DNA from: DATJPR01 sp963752915
Lineage (GTDB): Bacteria; Bacteroidota; Ignavibacteria; UBA10030; UBA6906
Direction: 5' to 3'
Assembly: GCA_963752915.1 (NCBI GenBank)
Contig: CAVVZZ010000010.1
Location: 62,001 to 126,000 of the forward strand
Length of the DNA stretch: 64,000 bases
The position numbers and the translations under genes are program-made. Under the pieces are notes generated by a model, which saw only the letters and a list, made by a program, of their open reading frames with translations, did not search any database and was not told the origin of the DNA. Below, piece after piece: positions 49,301-57,952 of this stretch. Positions within the stretch are counted from its first letter, which is position 1, and every line of letters starts with the position of its first letter.

Positions 49301-51796
49301 ATGCCTTCGGACGATCGGACGAGGCAAACCGACGATGCACGGCAGAAGCTGCTGGAGGAGATCAAGAAGCGGGCGGAAGAGGCAGAACTCCGACGCCTCG
49401 AAGAGGAAGAACGATCTCCGTCAGAACCGAGCGCGCGTCATCGGCAGCAGCCCCCCCAACCAACTTCACCGCCTGTTCCGGCGCCCGGATTCGTTCCCCC
49501 CGTCGCTCAGGAATCTGACGCCCGTCTTTCGCGTCTCCGCGAAGAATTTTCCCGGATGATTGATCTTCGTGACCCCGTGTCGGCATCCGGCATCCTCGAG
49601 GATTGCCGGGCACTCAACATTGACACGAGTGAAATCACCGCGATGCGGCTGATGTTGGAGCGGCTTGAGGAGGACCTCCAGCAGGAAGCGCTCGCCTCTC
49701 CTCCCGAGCCCGTTCAGCCTGCCGTGTCCGAGCCCATCCAGCCAGCAGCATCCGAGCCCGTGCAACCGGCGGAACCGGAGCCACCGAATTCGCCGCCCGT
49801 CGATTCCCGCCAGATCGCTGATCTGCTTCAGCAGGCGGAATTCAACTATCAGCACGAGCGTTACGCGGAAGCGGTCACGATTCTCGATTCGATTCTTGCA
49901 TCAGATCCCGGAAATCCTGACGCACAAAACCTCCGGCACGCGGTCGAACGTGCAATGGAACTTTCCGAACGCATAGCGAGCGAGGATGCCCGTTCCCGGG
50001 AAAGCCGCTTGGCACCTCCGGTCCCAACGACGCCGGTGCCGCCCCCCGTTTCCGATGCAGAGGTGTGGGGATCGTCCGTCAAGCCCCTCGACACGATGGG
50101 CTTCGATACGCTTCCGGAGCAGGAAGGTCCCATGCCTGCCCCGAAGCCTTCGATGGGTTCCCGGCTTCTTCCAAAGCTGGCCGGCATCGGCCGCTTTCTG
50201 AAGCCCGTGGCGCTGGTTGTTCTTGTGGCTGTCGCCGCCGTCGGCGCATATTTCCTTGTCCGGGCGCTCTCGTCGACAGTCGTTCCCACGCAGACATCCA
50301 TATTGATTCTTCCGGCGGTCTCGACGGGGGGCGATCCCTTGTTCTCCCAACTCGCAGAGGGATATTCCGACGATATCATTCGAAAACTCGGATTGGTGTC
50401 CGACCTCCGCATCGTCGCTCCCGTGTCAGCATCCGCTGCCGGTTCCTCGTCGTGGTCTCCCCTGCAGGCTGCCCGCGCGGTGAAAGCGGGCCTGTGCCTG
50501 ACCTGGAGCATGTCGATGGACGGCTCCATCATTCACATCCAGCAGGTGCTCTACGATTCCTCATCGACGAATCCCATCTGGAGCAGGAAGTACGATGTTC
50601 CCGCAGGCGGATTATCGATGCAGCGTTCCGAAATTCTTGGCAACCTGCTGTCCGCGGTCAGCGTTCGACCGAGCGAGGAAGAACAGGTGGCCTTGCACAA
50701 GATTCCGACGACGCGAACGGAAGCCTACGATGCGTATCTCCGCGGCCGGGCCATCCTCCGGCATCCTGATGCGTACCCCATGTCAGGCGCAGTGTTTGAA
50801 TTCGAGCGGGCGATCACCCTGGATTCCCTGTTCGGTGAGGCGTACGCATCGCTGGGATGGGCGAGAATCCTTGCCGTCGAAAGTGGGGACACGGTGGTCG
50901 GCAATATCGACAAGGCGATCTCCTGCGTGCAACGCGCGGTAGCGCTCGGGTTCAGAAATGCGGAGGCGTTCAGGACGTGGGGCGCGATTGAACTGCATGA
51001 ACGACAATTCGCGAGAGCGGCGGAACGGTTCGATCAAGCGGTGCAAATTTCCCCCAGCGATGCAGAGGCGCGCCGCCGTCTCGCAGTGGTTCAGATCATT
51101 CGGGGGCAGCTTGACCAGGCCATCGTCTCGGCGCAGCGCGCGCTCAAAGATGATCCGCTGAATGTGGACTCGTATACCCTCCTCGGTCTCCTCCAGGAAT
51201 ATTCTGCGATCGCCAACGCGGACAACAAGGATGACTTCGCGTCTGCGCTCACAACGCTGCGGGCCGGTGAGAAGTACGCAAAGGACCCGAGCGACTACGG
51301 CAGCACGTACCTGGCACCGATCTCCTGGTACCTTCAGAACGCCGACGATGCGATCTCCATTCTCTCCGACAATCTGGCACGTTCAAGACAGAGTTTTGAA
51401 GGTCTCTACCTCCTCGGGCGCACCCAACAGGCGGCAGGTCGACCGAAACAGGAGTGGCTGAATATCCTCTCGCGCTCGAAAGCTGCGCTTCAAGACCGTT
51501 TGAAGGGAGCTCCGACAAACCCGGTCCTCCTCTCGTGGCTCAGCCTGGTCGATACCCGGCTCGGCGAATTCAAAGACGCTCTTACAGCGTCGAAACGGGC
51601 TCTTGAACAGGACTCCCTGAACAAGGTTGTTCTCTATAATGTTGCGAGGATGTACGCGCTGCAACGTAAGGGGAAAGACGCTACAGAGTTTCTCCGGAAA
51701 GCCGTCGACCGTGACTATGATCTCGTTGCGCTGTTGGATATGGACCTGTTCAATCTGCACGGTGAACCCGAGTATCTGAAAGCCGCCGTCCGGTAA
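49301..51796 (+). CDS. large TPR protein with transmembrane anchor and TolB-N-like domain
   Basis: An 831-residue protein. Residues 1-60 are a charged coiled coil, followed by Pro-rich linkers (about 125-170) and one TPR-like helix pair (about 175-225). A single transmembrane helix lies at about 303-323 (VALVVLVAVAAVGAYFLV). A beta/alpha domain (about 328-450, ILILPAVSTGGDPLFSQLAEG) resembles the TolB N-terminal-like/FlgO domain found in front of TPRs in cyclase-associated proteins. At least six TPR units follow (about 470-830). The N-terminal part would be cytoplasmic and the TPR part periplasmic. The role is unknown. It lies 142 bp upstream of the coiled-coil gene. Confidence 0.75.
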   Translation: MPSDDRTRQTDDARQKLLEEIKKRAEEAELRRLEEEERSPSEPSARHRQQPPQPTSPPVPAPGFVPPVAQESDARLSRLREEFSRMIDLRDPVSASGILEDCRALNIDTSEITAMRLMLERLEEDLQQEALASPPEPVQPAVSEPIQPAASEPVQPAEPEPPNSPPVDSRQIADLLQQAEFNYQHERYAEAVTILDSILASDPGNPDAQNLRHAVERAMELSERIASEDARSRESRLAPPVPTTPVPPPVSDAEVWGSSVKPLDTMGFDTLPEQEGPMPAPKPSMGSRLLPKLAGIGRFLKPVALVVLVAVAAVGAYFLVRALSSTVVPTQTSILILPAVSTGGDPLFSQLAEGYSDDIIRKLGLVSDLRIVAPVSASAAGSSSWSPLQAARAVKAGLCLTWSMSMDGSIIHIQQVLYDSSSTNPIWSRKYDVPAGGLSMQRSEILGNLLSAVSVRPSEEEQVALHKIPTTRTEAYDAYLRGRAILRHPDAYPMSGAVFEFERAITLDSLFGEAYASLGWARILAVESGDTVVGNIDKAISCVQRAVALGFRNAEAFRTWGAIELHERQFARAAERFDQAVQISPSDAEARRRLAVVQIIRGQLDQAIVSAQRALKDDPLNVDSYTLLGLLQEYSAIANADNKDDFASALTTLRAGEKYAKDPSDYGSTYLAPISWYLQNADDAISILSDNLARSRQSFEGLYLLGRTQQAAGRPKQEWLNILSRSKAALQDRLKGAPTNPVLLSWLSLVDTRLGEFKDALTASKRALEQDSLNKVVLYNVARMYALQRKGKDATEFLRKAVDRDYDLVALLDMDLFNLHGEPEYLKAAVR

Positions 51797-51938
51797 TCCT
51801 TCCCCTGCACAGAGACCGGTAACGCCGCCTTTTCCGGTTTCGTTGACAAAGAACTGTTCTATGGATATATTCCGATGGGTGAAAAGCACCCGACGGCTGA
51901 GCGCTTGCTGGTAACACGAAAGGCAGAGGATTCCGGGT

Positions 51939-54215
51939 TTGGCTGAACTTGATGATGCGACGCGACAAGAGCAGAGGAAGAAGGCCGGCGATTTTTTGAA
52001 GATGGCAGATAAGCTCTTCAAAACGGGCGACCTGAACGGGGCGACCCGTCTTGTCGAGATGGCAGTCGCAGTTGACCCGCAGAATCCGTATGTCAATGCT
52101 TACGCAGAACGTCTACGACTCGCAGTAATCTCAGCCAGTCCTTCCGCGTCGGGGACAGCGCCACCCCCCCCATCGCCGCGTGCATCCGGCACCTCGCCGG
52201 CACCGCCGTCGCCGACAGCCTCGGGGACGCGCCCGCCGGTCTCCAAGCCGCCGGGTGTTACTCCGGCTCCGCCTCCATCCGCCTCACAGCAGCATGATCT
52301 GCCCCCCGACGCGCACGGAAGCGCCCTCGACCATGAGATGCGGCGTAATGCCGAGGTTGAAGGTCGTCGCATGGCCCGGGAGGACGAAATCAGGAAGAAG
52401 GTGGAGGAGGAATACCGTCCGAAACTCGAGGAGGCGGTTAAGGCCGTCGAAGAACAACGCAGGCTCCTGATCGAAGAAAAGCGGTATCGCGCGGAAGTGG
52501 AAACGGAATACCGGAATCTGATGTCGACCCGCGAAGCTCAATTGCAGGATGAGCTTGCGCAGAAGCTTGCGCTCGAACGGCGTCGGCTCGAGACGGAGTT
52601 CGCGTCGCGCCTGAAGGTCGAGAAGGCCACGGTCGAAGAAGTCACCGGTCGCCGCAAAGCCGAGGAGGAGCGCGCGCGGGCCCTCGAGGAAAGCCGGCGA
52701 ATGATCGATGCGGAACGCATTCGGCTTGAACGCGAGATGGAAACACGCCTGGCGGAGGAACGCGCACGGCTTCAGCAGTTGCGGGTGCAGGAAGAGACCG
52801 CCGCCACGGAACGTCGCAAGGCCACCGAGCAGCAACTCCATCAGATGCAGGAAGACCTTCACCGGAAGATGCAGCAGGAGTTGAACGCCACGCGCGAACG
52901 TCTGGAAGAAGAGACACGGCGACAGCTCTCCGCAGAACACCGGAGACTTGAAGAGGCGCGGACGCGTGAGCTGGCGGAAATCCAAGAATCGCGGCACCAG
53001 TTTGAGGAAGACTCACGCCGCCGCTTGGAAGAAGAGCTTGCGCAACGCCTCCTGAAAGAACGCTCGAACCTCGAGGCGGAAACGCGACGGCAGCTCGACA
53101 TTGAGCGTGCGAAGATCGAGGAAGATGCCCTCCGCCGCGCCGAGGAGGCGGCGAAGGTGAAGATGGAGAAGCAGGACCGGATCGCCGCCGAACTGCGCGC
53201 CAAGGTGGAAGAAGAACGCAAGCGCCAGGAGGAAGAGCAGGATCGCAAGTTGCACCAGGAGGCGGAAGAGACCCGGCGCTATGAGGAAGCCGTGCGCCAG
53301 GCGATCGAAGAGGGACAGCGTGTTGCCCACGCCAAGAAAGTGCGTCATCACCTGGACCAGGCCCTGCTCGCGCTCGACGGCAGGAATTATGATGACGCTC
53401 TTCAGGAGATCACCAGAGCGCTTCGCCTTGAGCCGACCAACCCTGAAGGACTCAGTCTCGAGAAGCGGGTGTATGCTGAACGGGATGAAGCCGGAAGGAC
53501 AAAGGACCAGCAGGAACGCCGCGCAAAACAGCGTGAGCGCCTCGAGGAGCTTCAGCGACGGCTCGAAGATCAGGCAAAGCGCGATGCTGAAGAACAAAAG
53601 CAACGGGCGATCCGCGAGGCGAAGATCGCATCGTCCCTTCGCAAGGTCAAAGAGCTGCAGCGCAACGGCCAGCTGGACGCGGCGGTCAGCGAACTCAACT
53701 CCCTCTACGCGATCGATCCCGGGAACGTCTCGGGGCGGGAAATCGAGATGGAGATCGTTGCGACGCAACATTCCCGCGAACGCGCCGAAGCGCTCTCCGA
53801 CCAGCGTTCAGCGGAAAATGAATCCTGGCGCCGGGAGGAGGAGGGGCGTGCGATGGAACGCCAGGTCGATCGCGAGCGGCTGCAGCAGGACGCCGTTGAG
53901 TCGTATCGGAGCATGCTGAAACAGGCCTGGGTGAACGGAACGCCGCCAAGCGACGAGCGCGCGATGATCGAGGTCATCCGGTTGTCGCTGGGCATTTCCG
54001 ACGACGAGCGCGACAGCCTTGAACGGGAAATCCGCTCGGAATGCTATGCCGAGGCATTCCGGTCGGCGCAGCGGCACGGCATTCTCGGCGATGACGATGA
54101 ACGCTCCCTTGAACCGCTGCGCCAGGTGTTCGGAATCGAGAGCGCCGAAGCCCGGCAGATTGAATCCAACGTCATCCGGGACGCAGCATCGAGGCCCTCT
54201 TCTGCAGTCGAATAG
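51939..54215 (+). CDS. giant coiled-coil protein with TPR-like ends
   Basis: A 758-residue protein, apparently starting at TTG 51939 (AGGCAGAGG upstream). It has a helix-turn-helix TPR-like unit (7-58, ADKLFKTGDLNGATRLVEMA) and a Pro/Ser/Ala-rich linker (65-125). A very long uninterrupted coiled coil of Glu/Arg/Lys/Gln heptads follows (about 130-480). A second TPR-like unit (about 490-535) and two further helical units at the end (SLGISDDERDSLEREIRS and VFGIESAEARQIESNV) look like a repeated degenerate motif. There is no signal peptide or membrane segment, so it is cytoplasmic. It could form filaments or a scaffold together with the preceding TPR protein. The role is unknown. Confidence 0.75.
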   Translation: MAELDDATRQEQRKKAGDFLKMADKLFKTGDLNGATRLVEMAVAVDPQNPYVNAYAERLRLAVISASPSASGTAPPPPSPRASGTSPAPPSPTASGTRPPVSKPPGVTPAPPPSASQQHDLPPDAHGSALDHEMRRNAEVEGRRMAREDEIRKKVEEEYRPKLEEAVKAVEEQRRLLIEEKRYRAEVETEYRNLMSTREAQLQDELAQKLALERRRLETEFASRLKVEKATVEEVTGRRKAEEERARALEESRRMIDAERIRLEREMETRLAEERARLQQLRVQEETAATERRKATEQQLHQMQEDLHRKMQQELNATRERLEEETRRQLSAEHRRLEEARTRELAEIQESRHQFEEDSRRRLEEELAQRLLKERSNLEAETRRQLDIERAKIEEDALRRAEEAAKVKMEKQDRIAAELRAKVEEERKRQEEEQDRKLHQEAEETRRYEEAVRQAIEEGQRVAHAKKVRHHLDQALLALDGRNYDDALQEITRALRLEPTNPEGLSLEKRVYAERDEAGRTKDQQERRAKQRERLEELQRRLEDQAKRDAEEQKQRAIREAKIASSLRKVKELQRNGQLDAAVSELNSLYAIDPGNVSGREIEMEIVATQHSRERAEALSDQRSAENESWRREEEGRAMERQVDRERLQQDAVESYRSMLKQAWVNGTPPSDERAMIEVIRLSLGISDDERDSLEREIRSECYAEAFRSAQRHGILGDDDERSLEPLRQVFGIESAEARQIESNVIRDAASRPSSAVE

Positions 54216-54224
54216 TCCTCCGTC

Positions 54225-55091
54225 TCATCCCCTCGTCACTTCCGCAAACCGCCGTGCAAGCCTCCGTCGGTAGAGAACGCATCCGAGCCACACCGCATTC
54301 GATACGATCAGATTGAACGCGAGGTAGGGAGGAATCGCGGCGAAGAATGAAAAGATAGCCAGGAGAGCATTCTCGGTTCCCAGCCCCAGGAATCCCGACC
54401 ATCGAATTCCCGCCCTGTCGCCATACCACGTGCTCGCATCGACGACACGACCCCCTTCTGACCATTGATCAATCCGCACCATCAACCTGTCCTGCCACCC
54501 GTAGAAGAAGAGAAATCCCCGGTGCAGGCGGAGCGTCCAGCGGTCCTCCTGGAAATCCCCGGGTTGAAGTTCCTCCGTTGTCCGATTCCCGGCGTAAGCG
54601 TTCTGGAGATGCAGAAACGACGTTTGATAAAACACATGGTAGGACACGCGGAGCGTAAGAGAGGTAAGAGCAGCCAGTGAAACGAAGAGCCACAAAGGAA
54701 GAAGACCGCCCCGACCGAGCGACAGTCCGATCGCTGCAAAGATCGCGATGTTGACGGCGATGTCTCCGATGGAATCAAGGAAACGGCCCAGGCGGCTGAA
54801 TTGGTTGCGTGCCCGGGCCAGCTGACCGTCTGCAGAATCGAGGATATCCTTCAGGAGAAGGAATGTCCCGGCAACAGGGGCGAGGAGCGCCGAGCCGTCG
54901 AAGAATGCGGCGGCACTGCAGAATCCAGCGACGATCGCAGCGATCGTAATCTGGTTCGGCGTGATACGCGTTGGATAAACAACACGAACAATAATCCCGG
55001 CGAGCGGCCGAATCAGAAAACGGTTGATCACCTCATCCGAGATATCGGATTTCTTCGAGCGTGCATAGGAATAGGGTTCAGAGCCGGTCAT
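54225..55091 (-). CDS. CDP-alcohol phosphotransferase family protein (operon gene 4)
   Basis: A 288-residue membrane protein with the CDP-alcohol phosphotransferase signature D-G-x2-A-R-x8-G-x3-D-x3-D, seen as SADGQLARARNQFSRLGRF followed by LDSIGD. An N-terminal RITPNQITI segment leads into about six membrane helices. This family transfers a phospho-alcohol from a CDP-activated donor to an acceptor alcohol (diacylglycerol, glycerol phosphate, inositol phosphate). At 288 residues it is longer than PgsA or PssA and more like the enzymes that follow a dedicated cytidylyltransferase. Its ATG overlaps the end of the cytidylyltransferase gene (ATGA at 55088-55091). It is convergent with the coiled-coil gene, 9 bp apart. 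Confidence 0.88.
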   Translation of the reverse strand: MTGSEPYSYARSKKSDISDEVINRFLIRPLAGIIVRVVYPTRITPNQITIAAIVAGFCSAAAFFDGSALLAPVAGTFLLLKDILDSADGQLARARNQFSRLGRFLDSIGDIAVNIAIFAAIGLSLGRGGLLPLWLFVSLAALTSLTLRVSYHVFYQTSFLHLQNAYAGNRTTEELQPGDFQEDRWTLRLHRGFLFFYGWQDRLMVRIDQWSEGGRVVDASTWYGDRAGIRWSGFLGLGTENALLAIFSFFAAIPPYLAFNLIVSNAVWLGCVLYRRRLARRFAEVTRG

Positions 55092-55808
55092 ATCCCACGT
55101 GAGGTCGCCAATTCCGCTGCTGCGGCAAGATCGTCAGGCGTATCGATTTCCATACAGGGAAGGCCTTGTGTCGGAACGGCGGAGATCCTCGTCCCGTTCT
55201 GAATGATCTCCTGAAACGAAGCCTCGTAGAATTCATCCCTGTGCTCTGCGTCGCTCCAGCGTCGCAAACAAACGGCGCGCTGTGCCCGCACTGAACTTTT
55301 CTATGCCGATGGATTCCCCCGCGGCCTGCGAAATGTCGACCTCCTTCCCGATCTGGAGGACGTATTCGCGGTCGAGGATCACTTTGATTTCTTCGCGACC
55401 CAGTTTGTGGTCCTTCCGGATCAGAAGAGCGTCCGGGGCTGAAGAACCAATGAGGAGGGTGAGAAGCCGCGGATCGAAAAGGATATCCGAATCAAGAAGA
55501 AGGATATCGGCGCCGCCCACCACGGTACCAGCAAGCCAGAGTGACGCGTTGTTGTTCGTGGACGCGAACTCAGGATTGTGGACGAAGCGCACAGGCATGG
55601 AAAGCGGAATCGCGCGGACCGCATCCTCGATCATCGTGCGCAGGTGACCGGTGACAAGCACACAGTCCGAAACGCCCGAGGACTCGAGGGCCCTGAGGGT
55701 TCTCGGGAGGAGGCCTTCCGGGCCCACGGGGAGCAGGCACTTGGGGCACGAATCCGTGAGAGGCCGGAGTCGTGAGCCGACCCCGGCGGCGAGAACAATC
55801 CCGGTCAT
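55088..55808 (-). pseudogene. LicC/PntC-type nucleotidyltransferase, frameshifted (operon gene 3)
   Basis: From ATG 55808 the frame reads MTGIVLAAGVGSRLRPLTDS with the NTP-transferase motif, CPKCLLPV, NPEFASTNNNASLWLA, LLLDSDILFD and GESIGIEKFS. This is closest to phosphocholine/aminoethylphosphonate cytidylyltransferases (LicC, PntC). The frame stops at 55233 after ERRRAQG, while the expected C-terminus (DEFYEASFQEII, GLPCMEIDTPDDL) continues in the next frame to a stop at 55088. Removing one G from the GGG at 55237-55239 restores a single reading frame of about 240 residues. Either the copy is a pseudogene, the ribosome shifts frame, or the base call is wrong. Both ends overlap neighbours by ATGA, so the gene was clearly meant to be whole. 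Confidence 0.85.
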
Positions 55809-56881
55809 GGGGTCTGAAGGTCCACGGCGGACAACTGGGCGAGGTGAAGGGTTCCGACGGCGACCTCGGTGAACGCTTCCCTCACGGCGCTGTTCTGCTC
55901 CCTGGTGCCGATCGTGATCCGTATGCAGTCTTCCAGGCCGGGATCGTCGAGGAATTTTACCACGATGCCCCGTTCCTCCAGTCCTTGCTTGAGGGGCGCC
56001 CGCAGTTGCCGCGGATAGCGAACGAGAAGAAAATTCGCATCGGACGGGAAGGGGTAGAAGCCCTCGATCCGACCGAGCTCGCGATTGTACATCTGCAGGT
56101 CCTCCCGCATTGCGCCCGCAATCGATGCATAATATCCAGGGTCGTCCAGAGCGGCCATGGCGATCCGCTCGGAGAGCTGATTGAATCCCAGGTAGCGTGC
56201 GCTGAACGCGATGAGCCGGCGCATGTCGACTCCGACGCATGCGTACCCGATCCGCAGTCCCGCAAGGGCGTAGTATTTCGAAAACGTCCGGAGAACCACA
56301 AGCCGCGAGTGGAGCGAAAGCAGCTTCTCCAGATCGCCGTTTCCCTCGCCGGCGAATCCATAGTATGCCTGGTCGAGGACAATGACGGACTTCGTACAAT
56401 GGGCGACCACGCGCCGGAGCGATTCGGGCGCAATGGTGTTCCCCGTCGGATTGTTCGGGGATGCGATCAGGATAACGCTCGGGTGATTGCGATCATAGAG
56501 GGTCAGAAGCTCGTCGACATCGTGTTCAAATATCCCGTTCCGTTCACGGACCGCATACTGGATCTCGTGTCCATTGACTTCCTTCGCAACCGACTTATAG
56601 TACCACCAGGATTGACTCGGAAGGAGGATGACCTCGCCTTCGTGGAGATAACAATGGACCACTTGCTTCAACATATCCTCGCTGCCATAACTCAGCAGCA
56701 CTCGTTCTTCCGGGATATGGAATTCCGTGCCCAGGCGCGTTGAGAGGTCGCTTTTTCTCCCGCTTGCATACGCACGGGAGTAAAGACTGAGCTGCTCGAG
56801 ATTTGCCTTGTGGAGCGCTTCATAGCACCCCGGTGCGGGCCCATACTGGTTTTCGTTTCTATCGAGGAGAATTTTCGTCAT
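55805..56881 (-). CDS. PLP-dependent class I/II aminotransferase, HisC/CobD type (operon gene 2)
   Basis: A 358-residue fold-type I PLP enzyme starting at ATG 56881 (an earlier in-frame start would run through the neighbouring gene). The N-terminus ILLDRNENQYGPAP, then IASPNNPTGNTI, FSKYYALAGLRIGYA with the PLP Lys, and the late SDANFLLVRYP match histidinol-phosphate aminotransferases and CobD-type threonine-phosphate decarboxylases. No other his genes are nearby, so histidine synthesis is unlikely. In this operon, an O-phospho-amino acid decarboxylase or aminotransferase making an amino-alcohol phosphate would fit better. It overlaps the upstream gene by 23 nt and the downstream gene by ATGA. 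Confidence 0.85.
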   Translation of the reverse strand: MTKILLDRNENQYGPAPGCYEALHKANLEQLSLYSRAYASGRKSDLSTRLGTEFHIPEERVLLSYGSEDMLKQVVHCYLHEGEVILLPSQSWWYYKSVAKEVNGHEIQYAVRERNGIFEHDVDELLTLYDRNHPSVILIASPNNPTGNTIAPESLRRVVAHCTKSVIVLDQAYYGFAGEGNGDLEKLLSLHSRLVVLRTFSKYYALAGLRIGYACVGVDMRRLIAFSARYLGFNQLSERIAMAALDDPGYYASIAGAMREDLQMYNRELGRIEGFYPFPSDANFLLVRYPRQLRAPLKQGLEERGIVVKFLDDPGLEDCIRITIGTREQNSAVREAFTEVAVGTLHLAQLSAVDLQTP

Positions 56882-57815
56882 AGTTCGGTTCCATTGAAGT
56901 TTGCCTGTGATCCTCGTCGACGGCGTCCGAGGGCGCCGTGGACGGGGGAGGGAACGCGTGCGCAAGCTTCCTGTCGATCCGCCGCTGCCAGAGGACGATA
57001 AAGAGCAGGTACATGCTCCACGGAATCGCAACCACCCAGCAGAACACGTCGGGTCTTCCGAAAAGGGCGGCGATGATCAGACCGCTCCGATTGGTTGTCG
57101 GACCCAGAAGAGTCCACCACCGCATTGCCTTGCGGTTGCTGCTCCTGAATTGATCGACAGGAATGACCGGCCCAGCATCCTGGGTGATGTTGAGTCGCTC
57201 CTGAAATGTCATATAGCTCAGATACAGACGCAAGGCGATCCGTTTGCCGAACCACACGTCGTTGTTCCCCTCCCCTTGCAGGACGGATCGCGCGCGCGCA
57301 AGCTCGTTGGCAATCGGATTCCCCTTTCCGCGGATGGCGGCGATATACGATTGTTGGTGGGAATCGAACACAATCGCATGAAATGCCGATGTGAGCCCTC
57401 CGGCGGCGGCAAGCCACCAGAATGCCGGATTTCCTGTAAGTGTGGTCAGGCCGATTCCGACGCCGACAAAGATCGCCGTACTGATGACCCAATCGGCAAC
57501 GCCGTCTACCAGGCGGCCGAACGGCGTACCGCTCCCCTGCAGACGTGCGAGCATCCCATCCGCACAATCAAAGATATTTGCCACGGCATACCATATTCCT
57601 GCAAAGAAAAACCAGGCGACAGTACCTTGTGCGAAACACCACCCGGAAATCAATCCCGCGACGAGCGATAGACCGGTAACCTGGTTCGGCGTAATCGGCA
57701 GACGGTAAATTGCCTTTACGAGCAGGAATGCCGCTGGCCGGTAGAAGAACAGGTCCAGCGATTCTTCTACTTCGGCCAACTTGAGAGAATTCTTGTATTC
57801 GGTAAGGAGAGACAT
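56859..57815 (-). CDS. CDP-alcohol phosphotransferase family protein (operon gene 1)
   Basis: A 318-residue membrane protein. ATG 57815 is chosen over TTG 57851; GGAG is 12 nt upstream. It has the complete signature DCADGMLARLQGSGTPF then GRLVDGVADW (D-G-x2-A-R-x8-G-x3-D-x3-D), preceded by RLPITPNQVTG and followed by about five more membrane helices. A basic, proline-rich C-terminal tail runs into the next gene. It is homologous to the fourth gene of the same operon but clearly diverged, so the operon carries two different CDP-alcohol transferases. A 7-bp inverted repeat AAATACG/CGTATTT (57850-57871) lies just upstream, in the gap shared with the divergent pfkA. Confidence 0.88.
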   Translation of the reverse strand: MSLLTEYKNSLKLAEVEESLDLFFYRPAAFLLVKAIYRLPITPNQVTGLSLVAGLISGWCFAQGTVAWFFFAGIWYAVANIFDCADGMLARLQGSGTPFGRLVDGVADWVISTAIFVGVGIGLTTLTGNPAFWWLAAAGGLTSAFHAIVFDSHQQSYIAAIRGKGNPIANELARARSVLQGEGNNDVWFGKRIALRLYLSYMTFQERLNITQDAGPVIPVDQFRSSNRKAMRWWTLLGPTTNRSGLIIAALFGRPDVFCWVVAIPWSMYLLFIVLWQRRIDRKLAHAFPPPSTAPSDAVDEDHRQTSMEPNYDENSPR

Positions 57816-57952
57816 AGGGAGGTTGATCTCCAAGTTAGAGGTTTTTGCCAAATACGCAAGAAGCCGTATTTACTAGGTGAAAGAAAATGGCTATATTATG
57901 ATGACACATTGAAAAACCTTCTTCATTTCGAAAGGGAATCGTACACCACACC

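Noticed and set aside
55952..56743. Plus-strand open frames across the aminotransferase gene
   Set aside because: They run opposite to a well-conserved PLP enzyme and show no family features.
55805..56881. Histidinol-phosphate aminotransferase (hisC) as a firm call
   Set aside because: The fold and motifs fit, but no other his genes are near and the operon context points to an amino-alcohol pathway, so the symbol was left out.
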